64,000 nt of DNA from Cymbidium sinense (GCA_021442155.1 CM038221.1:23745906-23809905); one strand, 5' to 3'. Counted from the stretch's first letter, positions 13,501-25,901 are shown. The notes: generated by a model not told the origin, from the sequence alone. A program made the numbers and translations.

Positions 13501-13799
13501 AAATTGTTGTTGTGTAACACAAGAATATACAAATTTTCTTGTCTTCAAACTTGTTCCTCGAGGGTGTTGCTAGTAAACAAAATTTCTTTCCTTTTCAATA
13601 GTGCGCCCATTATACCAAACAGTCATGTTGAATTACTAGGGATGACCCAACATTAAATGGCATATATCAATGTTAATGGCATCACAATCCACATCACAAA
13701 CATAATTCTTTCCAATTGAAATAGTAACCTTGCAGTCACTAGGACATCCACTCTTTTTCGAACTTAGCTGGCTTACAAGGGTGTGGGTGCCTGATGGTT

Positions 13800-15230
13800 T
13801 TTAATTGAAGAGCTTTAGTCACTATTAACAATAATATTCTCCGTCCAGTCACTATCAATCAAAAGTTCACAAACTTTACTTGAAATTGTGTAATGAGTTT
13901 GGAACACCGCATATCATTAAGAAGCTAATGATTGTTTAGGAGCCAACAGTACCTTCTCTAGAACACAAGATAAGTATTCTCCTTCCTTCATCACCAAGCA
14001 CGTCTTCACAATCAACATCAAGAAATGAATGCAGGTTGTAATATTCTTCTTCTTCTCCTTCAGCTACTTTAACCTGACGCCTATTTGGACACTCATTAGA
14101 ACAATGTCCTGGCTGAAAATATCAAAGGCATTTAGATGGCCCAAGACAACTATATATGTTGTTCTTATTGTTGAGATTCTTCAATAGTTCCTTTTGTTCA
14201 TTTACTCTGAGGCTTTTTATAGTGTGAGATTATGGATTGTCAACTGCAACTTTATTTGATTGCTAAATATTCTTAGTGGCTTCAGCTGAAGTGTCATTGG
14301 AAGTTCGTCTACTATTTGTATTCTTAATTCCTCTATTTAATTATGCTTCGGCATTATAGGCATAATTGACAAATTTAGATAATGACCAGACAGTATTCAT
14401 TTCAAGCTTGTCCTGAATTGGTTCTCTAAGCCCTCCAACATATCTTAACCACAATCTATTGATCTGATTCATTGAGATTGTTACGAGCACTTAGCCAGTA
14501 GAATTCTACTATGTAAGCTCTAACAGATCGAGAACATTGAGAACAACACTAGCGCTGAATATATAACAATTGCTCATAATTAGCAGGTAAAAAATGTCCC
14601 ATCAACAATTATTTCAATATAACCCAATTTTTAACTAGTCGTCGTCCTTCTTGCTTGCGAGAGAACTAGTTGTTGCCACCAAGCTCCAGCTCCTCCTTTG
14701 AGCTTGCAAGCAACATACATAACCTGTTTTTCTAAGGCTATATTCATCTATTCAAAAAATGTCTCAACTGAATGATCATAATCCAAATAATCCTTCCTAA
14801 ATGACCATCAAAATGAGAAATATCCAATTTTACCTTATAATCATTTAAAGTTCGATCTGAATGTCTTTCCCGATGTTGTAGATTTTCTATTAATACTAGA
14901 ATATTTTCAGAATCAGAATCAGAATCTAGGGTCCATCAGTGAAGGTTTTTTCTCCTCATTTGAATCAAGGTGTTTGAACCGTGCCAATGAATCGGGTTGG
15001 GTAACCTCTAATCTTCATTCATCACAGTGTTGTCATCTACCTCTAGTATGCATGCTAAGGTCACCGGTATTTTTGTCGGTTGAATGATGCCACTGCAAAC
15101 TTTAGTGGCAAACAATTGAAATTTAGCAATTACCCGATCCGCCTTCCATTCGAAATATATGAGCTTCCTTCCAGACTCCATCACAGTGAATGTCGTCATA
15201 AATAAGGTTGTTTCCATCATCCATCTGGAG
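13800..15230 (-). pseudogene. Gypsy gag and protease remnant
   Basis: A protease-like LLIDSDWTENIIV (near 13860-13825, - strand) resembles the LIDSG-S-T-H-x-F active-site region, with the D-S-G glycine replaced. Further upstream on the - strand, 14130-14089 is a decayed retroviral zinc knuckle: C-L-stop-Y-F-Q-P-G-H-C-S-N-E-C. The second cysteine is now tyrosine and a TGA lies inside. The rest of gag (14140-15230) is read only in pieces, with no clear motif. Confidence 0.6.
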
Positions 15231-15457
15231 AGGAAAAAACTAGAAAACCAGGGAACATGAAACAATAAAATTGAAATGACTAACTGAATAAAATTTCACT
15301 AGTATATTCTCTCATCTACTATCAGGAGTACACCAACATATTTATATTCTCTTGTAACTAATTATGTAATTAAAATATAATAAGTTATTACATAATAGGA
15401 AAAGAGTAATTAAGTAAACAGCTCATAAACTATTAATTGTTATAATGAAATACTACA
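15229..15457 (-). repeat. Right LTR (5' LTR of the gypsy element)
   Basis: This is a diverged direct copy of 11250-11460. It ends at the CA (15456-15457) that abuts the AGTTG duplication. Its inner edge lacks the first bases of the left LTR and no primer-binding site is recognisable, so the LTR/internal junction has been rearranged or has decayed. Confidence 0.78.
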
Positions 15458-15462
15458 AGTTG

Positions 15463-17215
15463 TGGTTGGGATTGTTGTTGATGGCTAAAACTTTATGTTG
15501 AAGAATATTTTCAATGTCATGTGAGGGCCTATTTAGAACAAGACACTCATGTTGAATAAATACTTTATGCTCTTCTCATAATCCACAAAGTAAACATCAC
15601 CTATCCTTTTTCATGAATAAAACTAGAGTAATAGCCAATTCATTGAATGAGCCAAGTATTTGAAATTATCAAAAGTCAAAGTCATACAAATACTATGATA
15701 ATTCTACTATAATTAGAAACTCTTTGACCACTTTCTAACGATTTATGATATTTTCAATGATATCATGCATAGAGCAACATAGCTTTAATAATTTCACATA
15801 CTTTTGACAAACATTTTTTTCTTAAAGCACAATTACAAGTTATTAAAATTTGCAATAATATATCTTCTTAAGATCAATAAATCATAGAAAGATATTTCCT
15901 TGCTCTCTATATATTTTCATGAATTGCTTTGATATAAAACACCTACATGTTAGATCTTTATGACTCAAATCCAAACTAAACCTCTAATGCTTATCAGATA
16001 TTTCTAAGCCTATATTTAATTATCATCTCTAACAATTTAAATATATAACTTATAATCTTGAATCTTATAATTACCAAAAATCTTATGCTCCCCTTAATCT
16101 TAAATGCATGTTTGAAAATAATTATTCTCTAGTCATTTGACATCATATTAACAGAGATTTGAGATCTAAAAAAATCTATATTATATTTTAACCTTTTAAA
16201 ACTCAATAGTTATCTTATTTGTACCTAAACTTTTACCATCACGTAAATTTTCAGTGGTCAGATTCATCGGACTGGTCAACTCCATCGAGGAAGGAACCGT
16301 TAAATGATAGGCAAGATATGCTCAATGATAAAAAATGGACATCGGAATATAAGTGGTTTTTTCGATAACCTCCATCTCTTGTTGAAAAACAAAACGACAA
16401 TAATCATGTAATTTTCTCTCTACAGTTACATATTTTCATGCCCTGGTACAATGGCAAAATTTCCAATGAGGTATGAGCCATCATGGGGAGATCATGTCAA
16501 GAATAAACTCAAGTAGCAAACATGACGTCATGACATTGTGGCTGAATTGGCAGGCAATTATTGTGTTCGTGTCAGAATGTTACGATATGGCAACTATAAG
16601 TTTAATATTTTCTTCGTGTTCACTTACATGACTAAGATTTTATCATCTTCATTTCTAATCCATCCAATTTCATCAGTATTTAGATTGCCTATCTCTCACT
16701 TTTTTCTATTTCATGAATTTAAATTTCTCCTTCTTCGCTACTAGCCTCTTCCATGAATCAACAAAAATCTATAACTTTTCATATGCTGACTATCCTCTTT
16801 GAAAGCTTATACCTGTTTGCAATAATCATAAGTTTCGGCACAAATTAACCCTTTCGAACTACCGATATCGAGAATTTAATGAAACTAAAGAACAGAGTAA
16901 ACAGCAAAATCTAGATCGTGTTGAGGAGAGGGAGAAAGGCACCAGCACGAGAGGGAGCTTGTGCGTGTATTGGCGAGAACTGGACCGAATCCGCGAAGCA
17001 TTCCATTCCGCCGCGCTCGCCTAATTGCCATGGACGGGGCTTCTCCTCGGCGGCAGTCATTTGTTGCCCTCCGGCCTCAGTTGTGTCTATTTGAAGGAAC
17101 GGATTGGGCGTATGGGTCTCTAATATTACGATTGAAATAACCAGTAAAGAGATTTACAAACATAGCATATAATTATTAGGCATTTAAATATCTAATAATT
17201 AAAATATAATATTTT
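15463..17215. other. Intergenic with a GC-rich island, no gene assigned
   Basis: Most of this stretch is AT-rich and empty. 16900-17105 is clearly GC-richer and holds short open frames on both strands. On -, one starts at about 17032 and is arginine-rich (MAIRRARRNGMLRGFGP, continuing for about 45 codons). On +, one starts MDGASPRRQSFVALRP. Either could be a first exon or a remnant of one, but I recognise neither and see no second exon. Confidence 0.35.
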
Positions 17216-17274
17216 ATTATTTATAAAAAAATATATAATAATATATATAATATTTTATATAAAATATATATATT

Positions 17275-17458
<184 letters not shown>

Positions 17459-17460
17459 AA

Positions 17461-18166
17461 TTACTCAAAAAAATGAATATAAGACTGTTTTCACTAAAGA
17501 AATTTTATTTTTCATTAAATATGTTATTTATTATTATTTCAATTATTTTTTTTTCATTTTAAATAAACATATGTTCAAATTGTTTTGTTTACTTTCTATT
17601 TATAGATGCAAAAACATTTTATTGAAAAAAAAAAATCCTTAATTTTCATAATTTTTTATTCATTGATATTATCCTAGTATATAACTAAGTCTTGCACATA
17701 ATTTGATGCAATTTACAATCAGAAAAATGCTATCAATTATACGGTTAACTTTATAAAAATTTGAGCTCTTATTTACATATATTTATAGCTGAAACTCTGG
17801 TTTGTGGAGATAATTATATGAACGCTAATAATGTTTGGATTAGAACTTCATTGAGCCAAAATGATGCATTTAAAGTGTAATAAGGATCTTTTAAATTTTA
17901 TCCAAAGGGTAAAATAGGCTTTAAGCGCTTATAGCCAAAAACGTCGACTCCCCGAGATGATACAACTAATTCTAAAACTTGAGTCTAAATACTTTAGATG
18001 TACACTAAAATATTAAACTAAAAACTTTCAAAAATCATTTAAGAAATCATATAAGCTATAATTTTTATATACTTACAATGAGGACAAAAAGCTTATATAT
18101 ATGATTATAACAACTCCAAATATTAAGAAAATTTGAACTTAGTTGTGGAATAGAAAATTATATAAA
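17461..18166. other. Intergenic, no gene seen
   Basis: AT-rich sequence between the microsatellite and the U2 retrocopy, with nothing recognised. Confidence 0.45.
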
Positions 18167-18383
18167 GTATTGAATTTATAAATTGAATACCTTTCTCGGC
18201 CTTTTGGCTAAGTCAAGTGTAGTATCTGTTCTTATCAGTTTAATATCTGATACGTAGGCTATTAGCCCACTTTGATATTAAATTAATTTTGTTGGGAGGG
18301 CGCTAGTTGCGGGGTTCTCTGCCGTCACAGACTGCTGTAGAGGTAACCCTAAAAAAGAAAAAAAAAGGTATTGAATTTATAAA
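18167..18383 (+). pseudogene. U2 snRNA retropseudogene
   Basis: 18187-18350 begins with the U2 5' end (ATACCTTTCTCGGCCTTTTG) and keeps the branch-site-pairing GTAGTA (18219-18224) and the stem I/IIa region (TATCTGTTCTTATCAG). One base is missing after GGCTAAG, the Sm site is altered (AATTTTGTTGG), and the 3' half is shortened (about 164 nt against roughly 196 in plant U2). It ends in an A-rich tail (18351-18366). Direct repeats GTATTGAATTTATAAA at 18167-18182 and 18368-18383 flank it. Tail plus duplication mark LINE-mediated retroposition. The plant snRNA upstream element (CCCACATCG) is absent, so it is unlikely to be transcribed as an snRNA. Confidence 0.88.
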
Positions 18384-19968
18384 GTTGGTCCTACCCACTG
18401 TTTTCCTCCTCACTCAACATAAGCACATATGTGTTGCACTTCCCATCACTAATGTTTGCCATAATCTCCTCATATCTAGATGATAAATGAGCTAACCAAC
18501 ATCATTTTTCTTAAAGTTCTTCTAACAAAATGGCTAATGGAGCCAACTTGTTGCACCATAATCAAGACCAATGCGCACAATTCACAAAAAAAAATGATTT
18601 ACCTTTCAATATTTTTTGAAGGTTTTGTTACCTCAAATGGCAATGAAATTGTCCTTAATTTGTGAATTTGTAATGCAATTGGGAAGACCAACATTTATTT
18701 TAAAAAATTAGTCATTTAACTTTGTGTTGTATTGGTCAAAATTATGGATAAGAAACTTCTTTGAATTAAGTTGACTCATGCATACCTCTGATTTAAGAAC
18801 CACTAATGATATTGGTATAATCTCATTGAGAGGAAGTCAATAGTGTTAGTTTACTCCTGTCGAGATAAGGGATTTTTCATACTGAGATCATCGTTGATCA
18901 TCTATAGTTTTTTATTAATAATAAATTTGGATATTGTGTCTTGTTGACTTATTGTAGGCAAACAAGGTATTGTAGGCAAACAAGGTATCCCATGACAGAT
19001 TCATAAGCTCACTTTATAAAATAATATTAAACATCATATTCAAGGTGCCAATTTAATATTATAATACAAAGGACAAAATTCCCCCTCTCCATCTCCCAAA
19101 GTTTACAAACATGCATTATTTCTACACATTCTAAGTAAATTTGAGATGAAAACAATTACATTTATAAAAAATTTTGAAATTTTAACCACAGTTGGAACCT
19201 CCAAATGATGTCTCAAATGCAACATATTTTAAAACCACACATCCACCTTTTTAGTCACCCCATATTTCCATTTGACAATAAAATAGTTATGTTGACCTTC
19301 ATTCAAGTTTAGAACTTTGAACACCTAGCATCATTTGACATCAGTTGTCTGCCAGAGTCAATGCTCGTTATCATTTAGTAACAAACTTTTAATGCCTACC
19401 ACCATTTATCATTGATCATCATTCAACAGTTGTTGCTTATTAACACCTAAATCCAAACATCTCATTGGTTGTCGCAAGCTATCCATTATCAATTTGTTAT
19501 AGGTTTAAACAAATTGAGCCAAGCTTAAGCTTAGTTAGAGCTTGCTAGTGATTCCCAAGGTCAATCTCGGCAACATACTCGAGTTCCTTGATATTAACAA
19601 TCATGAATAATTTATTTAGACATCTCAAACTCAAGCTTGTTAAATGCTCAAGCTCATCTCACCGTTTGAGCTTGACTTGAGGAATCATTAAACTTAACTC
19701 ATATTCTCATTTGATCACTTGATCTCGAGTCAGATAGACTTACGACCTTGTGAACAACTCTCATAGCCAACATATGACATCATCATCCATACTACATTTA
19801 GCCATACTACACTAAATACTTTCTACAATTAAAGCCTTTACACTATATTTTTTTTTATCCAATCACATGAAGATAACTTTCTAGTAATTAATAAATCAAA
19901 TTAGTGAAGTTATTTTAATTAATCTAGACCACGTAATTTTTATCTTTTTTTTATGTTTTTCACATAAA

Positions 19969-20007
<39 letters not shown>

Positions 20008-20621
20008 CTATGAAATAAAATACAATAAAAGATTAAACTAAAAAACTTAAAAAAATACAATGAAGAAAAATCTACTTGCTTACTCTCGGAATGATTTCCC
20101 AGTAGATTTATATATAGTGAAGAACATCTCTTGAAAAGAAAAACTTATTTTTTGATATGAAATTTTCTTTTTGGAGGGAAAAGTTAGTAGTTCGCATTGG
20201 AGATTAATGCTCCCAAAGATCTAAAAAATTATGCTAAAAAAAATTTGGTGAGAGAATGTAAGTTACACCAAAGAACTTATACCTTAAAAATAGCATGCTT
20301 GAAAGGAAAGCAAGAGTTGATAGGACCATGGAATTCAATTATTTTTTATGCATATCCTACATCAACATACTTGTGCATATTGTTTATAAAACTCTTTTTG
20401 ATATTGGCTAGTTGAGTTGATAGGCCCATAGATATCTTATTGAATTTTCATGAGCTAGTGCCTAAAGTTTTATCTTTTAAATGTCATGCAATTACGCTTA
20501 TCATTTTAATTAATGGTATTTATGTCCTTTGTCTTATTTTTTATACTTCACCTAGCGAGTTTAACTCGTTAAATTTGTTTCTTGAAATGCATATTATTAC
20601 TTTCTTACATGTTTCATTTAT
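18384..20621. other. Intergenic, GCTCAAG-motif patch and (AT)n
   Basis: No gene. 19500-19740 contains repeated GAGCTTG / GCTCAAG motifs like those at 400-500 and 41515-41620, probably scattered fragments of one repeat family. A plain (AT)n tract lies at about 19975-20001. Confidence 0.5.
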
Positions 20622-20906
20622 TAAGGGGTTGTTTGGGATCAATTTTATCTTATTTTTTTTATTTCTTATGCTATTTTTTTAACAAATATGTTTGTTTAAT
20701 GTGTTTTTAAAATATTTTTACCTTTTGTTTCCAAAAACAAATAATATTGTTGTTAAAAATACTAAAAATAACTTTTAGGTATTTTTAATTTTTTTAAAAA
20801 ACAACAATTATCACCAAGCATATTTTGTTTTAAGATAACATAAACAAAATAAAATAAGAACAAGAAATAATAAACAAAAAATAAATGTGATCCAAAACAT
20901 CCCTAA
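20622..20906. mobile_element. Tourist-like MITE, family B copy 1
   Basis: The element runs from GGGGTTGTTTGGGATC (20625) to GATCCAAAACATCCC (20903), an inverted pair, flanked by TAA on both sides (20622-20624 and 20904-20906). The TAA duplication and GGG-GTTTGG ends are those of PIF/Harbinger-type (Tourist) MITEs. The interior aligns with 51121-51380 (shared TTTGTTTAATGTGTTTTT-type and AAATACTAAAAATA blocks). Confidence 0.8.
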
Positions 20907-23531
20907 GTTATTTTGTTATCAAATGTGGTTCCTTAAAAATAGATTCTTAATTTTTATCTTACTTTAATTTGTTGGGCTTATGTAACTGTCCTTCAGTCTT
21001 GATGGCGAGGTGTGATAACAAATTTATATTATTTTTTTAAATATTTTAATTTAAAAAATGTTCCATATCATCAAGGCATTGATTTTAGATTATTCTATAG
21101 TTAATATTAAAATTAGAAATAACTTCCCAACCTTCAAGATTGAAAAATCTTCAATACTTTTGATAGTTAGCTTTAATATTATAACTCAACCACATTTAAC
21201 CCTAGTTATATAAATATATTTAACATATATTTGAAAATTTATTAGAAGATAAATGATTACAAATTTGAATGCAAGATACCCATCCTAACATATCATTAAG
21301 AAGAGCTATTAAGAATCAACAAAAAATATTAATTTAAATTTAGGGTTTATAATGGGTGTTGCATTTGTAAAGGTGGTTATAAAAATGCTATAAAAAGTAT
21401 TTTTTTTTAAAGCTACTATAGGTATTATAAATATGATTGTTAAAAATATGGACAATAACTTTCTTATAGTTGTCGTGGACTAACAAATTTGATTGCAAAA
21501 AATTACTTCGAATCATAAAAAAGTTTGTTAAGTATGAATGGTGAAGTTGAGAGAAAGCCATCTTAATTAGGTTTACAATCTATAAAATCTAGAGATCATG
21601 ACCATACAAATTGTTTTTAAGATTAAAATACACACATTCTCTATCTCTCTCGAATAATAACAATAAATTATTTATCTAATATAAATAAAATATTTCATCT
21701 ATCATAACAATGAGTTATTTCATTTGTTTAATGTGCAAAATAGCATGAAAAAGTTGTAATTTTTAAATAGACAAATTAAACATCATGGGTTTGAAGTTCA
21801 ATTATGGGTGCAAGACAATATAGTTGATAAAAAAATTAGAGTAATCATCACATTTTTTTAAAATTTTAACTTCTATTCCATATTTATGCTCTGACACTTA
21901 AACTCTTTAGAAAATTAAGCTCGGTACTTATTATTATAATATTTTAGCCAACAATATACCCAATATGATTGAATTTATCAAGAAAACAATTCTAAGAACA
22001 ACTTGGATGGATATAGAGATCATTGCTTAATCACTTAAAGGAGGAGCATTGATAAACAAATAGCCATATTAAGCAAATTTTTATCAAATAAACCAAACAA
22101 TTTAAAAAAAAACATTCACAGGGCAATGAAGCCAATTATTGTAATAAACAAAAAGAATTATCACTTAAGAGAATTCCCTAACAAAATAGTTGTTGGTAGG
22201 AATATCTTTAAAGACATAAGAATTAAAATAATGATAAAGAGGAAAAAAATGCCATTGTAAAACTTAGTGAGTGTTGAAACATTAGACAAATGTCAAAGGC
22301 AAACTATCATCCTAATATCACTTATTGAGTATTTAGACAATATTAAGTTAGAGTTTGTTTAAGATAAATGTTATTTTCTTAAAGATACTTCGGAGAAAAT
22401 ATTTTTTAGAAAGTTGTTCTTGGTATTATAAATTTTTTTTTAAAAAAAAGTTAGATTAGCCTTTTTATCACTACCATATCATCCCACCACAAATTTTTGT
22501 TGACAACATTAAAGAAGTAGTAGTCGAATATAGGTGTTACAATGATCTATAAAATGAAGTAATGAAAAAGCTACTCCAAACATACTCTTAATTATATGAA
22601 ATATGTTAACATGAAAAATAACATTATTTAAGTGCATTTTGCTATTCATAATGAACTTTATATTGTAAATAAACATTCCCACAAATAATAAATAAAAGTT
22701 TATTGATAAAGTTATGATTACAATAAAAAGAGCTAAATATATTTATATAAAATTTTAAAAAAAAATTATAGAAAACATGAAAAATTAAATTCAACATACA
22801 ATTCTTATGCATTTATATATCTGACACTTAAAATTTAATATTTATAAATGTAGTATTTCTAATATGCTTTAAAGGTGCATTTCAGTTAAAAAAATTAATA
22901 AAGATATTATTTTTTATGTAATATTAAAAATTAGATGTTATATATAAATATCAAAGTTTAGGTATTAGATATGTAAATATGTAAGAATTATGTGCAATGT
23001 ATGTCAATGCCTGTAGAAAATATCATAATGAATAGAAAAAAAATTATTCACTCTTAAAAACACTAAATATATAACAAAGTATCATAAATATTAAATATAT
23101 CATTAAAAATAGTGTATATTATGTTAAAATAATTTAAATTTGTTATTCAATTGTGAATGCTCATTTAAAAAAGAAGTCATTCATATTATATAAATTGAAT
23201 TCATGGTCACTCTAAAGTAATCTTTTATTTTTGATAAAATTGAATAGTAGTAGTACACATAAGCCCTAAAGAGGAAACAATATGTGGAGCCCAATTACAT
23301 TGAAGATCTATTTGAGACAATTATAGTTATTTGAAAAATTAGTTATAAGGTGTCATAGAGAAAATAATTTTTTTAAAAAATTATTGTATGTATTATAAAT
23401 AATTTTTTAAAAAATTAAATAGCAATTTTTTGATAATCATCATATTATAATAATTCCTATTTTTAAAATCAATTTTTAATCATAAATTTTTAAAAAAATA
23501 ATTTAAAAATTAATAGACAAATACAATCACA
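20907..23531. other. Intergenic, AT-rich, with a MITE C relative
   Basis: No gene. 22755-23005 resembles the MITE at 53822-54067: it has ACAATTCTTATGCATTTATAT, GACACTTAAAATTTAATA, and, in inverted form near its end, TTAGGTATTAGATATGTAAA. Its outer ends are not clear. Confidence 0.5.
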
Positions 23532-24065
23532 CTAGGGGCTGTTTGGTTGCTTCCATTTAGAGTATAAAGTAAACCAAATATAGGGAATTTAAATTTTTTA
23601 GTGTTTGGTATGGTGCAAAGTAATATTTCAATGCATTTATCGTGTAATTGAAATACATTAGAAAGATTATTTTGGATGTATTTGGAATTCATCTGATCAG
23701 AGTGAATTCCAAATACATCGGCTAATGTAAAGTGTTTGTCGTCGTCGCCGACCACCGTCGTCCGCCATCGCCGACCACCGTTGCCCGTCACCGCCGACAA
23801 CCGCTACCAGCCGCCGTCATTATCGCCGCTGACTGGCCGAACCGCCATCGGCCACTCGCCACCGCTGCCGATCATCAGACGCCACTACCGCCAATAATCT
23901 CAAAAATACTTTACATTATATTTATTTTATCAAATAAAAAAAGAATTTTATATATTTATAGAATTTTCAATCAAATAAATTAAAATAATTCAAATATATT
24001 ACATTCTTTTTACACTATATTTAATTTACTTTACATTATAAATAAAGACAATCAAAAAGCTCCTA
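23532..24065. mobile_element. Tourist-like MITE, family A copy 1
   Basis: The left end GGGGCTGTTTGGTTGC (23535) and right end CAATCAAAAAGCTCC (to 24063) are inverted with a few mismatches. CTA lies at both sides (23532-23534 and 24063-24065). The start is nearly identical to the proposed Harbinger terminus at 55124. The interior has an unusual GC-rich patch (23737-23900) made of GCC/ACC/CGC triplets; open frames there on both strands are products of that composition. Confidence 0.72.
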
Positions 24066-24625
24066 AATATTTTCTTAAACATAAAAATAGCGGAAAACTC
24101 TCTTAAACGTACGAGAAAATATTACGTCTGGAGTCTGCACGTAGCTTTACGTGCGGACTCCAATCCTAGGCCGACGCGTGTCCAGCAATTTTTTTCCCGT
24201 TTTAGTGCTTAACGGCGATGTAACTGGACGGACGACACTGTAAATGGATGGCGCATTTCGTTTACGCTTACCCTGAACCGTCTTGTTCAAACAACGGGAG
24301 AAGAAAAATGAGACGGGTGTTGTTCGACATTCCTCGTCATAGAACAGCTTAGGGTTTTCTTTCGAAGAATGAATTTTTCTCAGCTGAGCTCCCACTCTCG
24401 ATCGGCGCACGTCCAGCCTTCGCTCAGTGATTTAGCAAATCTTACAAATCAAAAATTTGAGGTATTGTAGGCGATTACATTAGGTATTTACACATGCATT
24501 TCGGAACTTTAATGAATTTAAGGTTTTCTCTATTCTTCTCATCGTCTAGTAAGTAAACATTTCGGAACATTTGATTCCTTTAAATGAACAAAATGTGTTG
24601 TAGTAGTTTTTGGAGATATTTTACA
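24066..24625. other. GC-richer leader-like sequence before the palindrome arrays
   Basis: Moderately GC-rich sequence with a strong hairpin at 24130-24163 and a TAGGGTTTTC motif near 24350 of the type common in plant 5' leaders. It may be the promoter and non-coding first exon of the Ulp1-type gene, or host sequence at the element's edge. No protein could be assigned; the - strand open frame at 24147-24410 has no recognisable motif. Confidence 0.35.
24130..24163. repeat. Hairpin palindrome
   Basis: GGAGTCTGCACGTA (24130-24143) and its near reverse complement TACGTGCGGACTCC surround a short loop, with 13 of 14 positions pairing. Its core ACGTAGCTTTACGTG (24139-24153) recurs in reverse complement at 38909-38923, on the far side of the composite element. 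Confidence 0.7.
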
Positions 24626-25880
24626 TGTGTACTCTCTGTATTGTCATGATAGTACACACCATTATTTTCAAAATTTTGAACTGCTTAGCCTTGTGAAATG
24701 TTTAGTATACCACATGTTAGGATATTAAGTGTTGTTTCATGATGAATTATGTGGCATGTTTAGGGATAGTATGTTCAGTCGATGGCATTAAAATTTATTT
24801 GTATGTTGATTTATGGTTATTTGCTTCAGTTTTGTATGTGTACTCTTTGTACTCTTAGGAGAGTACAACCCATTTTGGAATTTTTTTTAAAGTACTTTTG
24901 TCCCTATTTGGATACAATATGCTCAGTACATGGCTTTAGAAGTAGATTGAAGGCTGATTACTTAGTTTTTATGGGTTTTTTTGCATCTGTACTATTTGTA
25001 CTCTCATGAGAGCACATATGATTTTGGGCATTTTTTCTAATTTCTTTGGTCTGTTTGGAAGAAATATGTTCATTACAATCTATTATGAATAATTTGGAGA
25101 CTATTTGGTTAGTTTTTTAGTATTATTTTGCATCTGTACTCTCTGTACTCTCTTGAGAGTATAAAATATTTTGCTAATATTTTTTCACTTTCTTTGGCCT
25201 GTTTGGAGGAAATATGTTCATTATAATCCATTAGGAATAATTTGGAGGTTGTTTGATTGATTTTTTAGTGTTATTTTGCATCTGTATTCTGTGTACTCTC
25301 TTGAGAGTACAGATGATTTTGACATTTTTTTTCCAGTTTATTTGGCCTAATTGTTGAGATTATGTTCATTACATTCCATTGAAAGTAGTTTAGAGACTAT
25401 TTGGATGATTTTTGAGAGATTTTTGCATCTGTACTCTATGTACAGAGCATTTTGTTAATATTTTTCCACTTTCTTTGGCTTGTTTGGAGAAAACATATTC
25501 ATTACAATCCATTAGAATAATTTGGAGGCTGTTTGGTTATTTTTTAATGTTATTTTGCATATGTACTCTTTTGAGAGTACAGATGATTTTGGTCATTTTT
25601 TTCAATTTTTTTGGCCTTGTTGTTGAGATTATGTTCATTACATTCCGGTGAAAGCAATTTGGAGGCTATTTGGATGATTTTTAGGAGATTTTTACCTCTG
25701 TACTCTCTGTACTATTTGTACTCTCTGTACTCTCATGAGAGTACTGAGCATTTTATTTTATTTTTCGAGTTTCTTTGGCCTATTTGGAGAAAATATTTTC
25801 ATTACATTATATTATGAGCAATTTGGAGGGTGATTGGTTGGTTTTTATGGGTGATTTGTATATGTACTCTCATTAACTAA
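24626..25880 (+). repeat. Left array of palindrome-centred monomers
   Basis: About nine monomers of 130-165 bp. Each has a TGTACTCTCTGTACTCTC...GAGAGTAC core followed by a spacer with CACTTTCTTTGGCCTGTTTG, AAATATGTTCATTACA and AATTTGGAGGCTGTTTGG blocks. Cores lie at about 24631, 24838, 24990, 25135, 25285, 25431, 25561, 25700 and 25862. The first units are the most diverged. One perfect 16-bp palindrome lies at 25728-25743. Confidence 0.9.
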
Positions 25881-25901
25881 CTTTTCATTTTAAAGTTTAC
25901 C

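Larger units (their letters stand above)
11223..15462 (-). mobile_element. Degenerate Ty3/gypsy retrotransposon with 5-bp duplication
   Basis: The element runs from TG at 11228 to CA at 15457 and is flanked by AGTTG at 11223-11227 and 15458-15462, the 5-bp duplication expected of retroviral-type integrase. Domain order on the - strand is gag, protease, reverse transcriptase, RNase H, integrase, which is the Ty3/gypsy order. A purine-rich tract (GGGGAAGGAGGGAAA on the - strand, about 11463-11478) sits just before the left LTR, as a polypurine tract should. Short LTRs (about 230 bp) and a total of 4.2 kb suggest a small chromovirus such as the Reina group, but this is inferred. Many stops and frameshifts show it is dead. 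Confidence 0.88.

Noticed and set aside
16451..16515. Short + frame starting MAKFPMRYEPSWGDH
   Set aside because: Only about 21 codons before a stop, with no family recognised and no adjoining exon.
18187..18350. Functional U2 snRNA gene
   Set aside because: Deleted base near the 5' end, altered Sm site, shortened 3' half, A-rich tail and no upstream snRNA promoter element.
23510..23983. Open frames in the GC-rich patch on both strands
   Set aside because: Triplet-repeat composition inside a MITE; no domain motifs.
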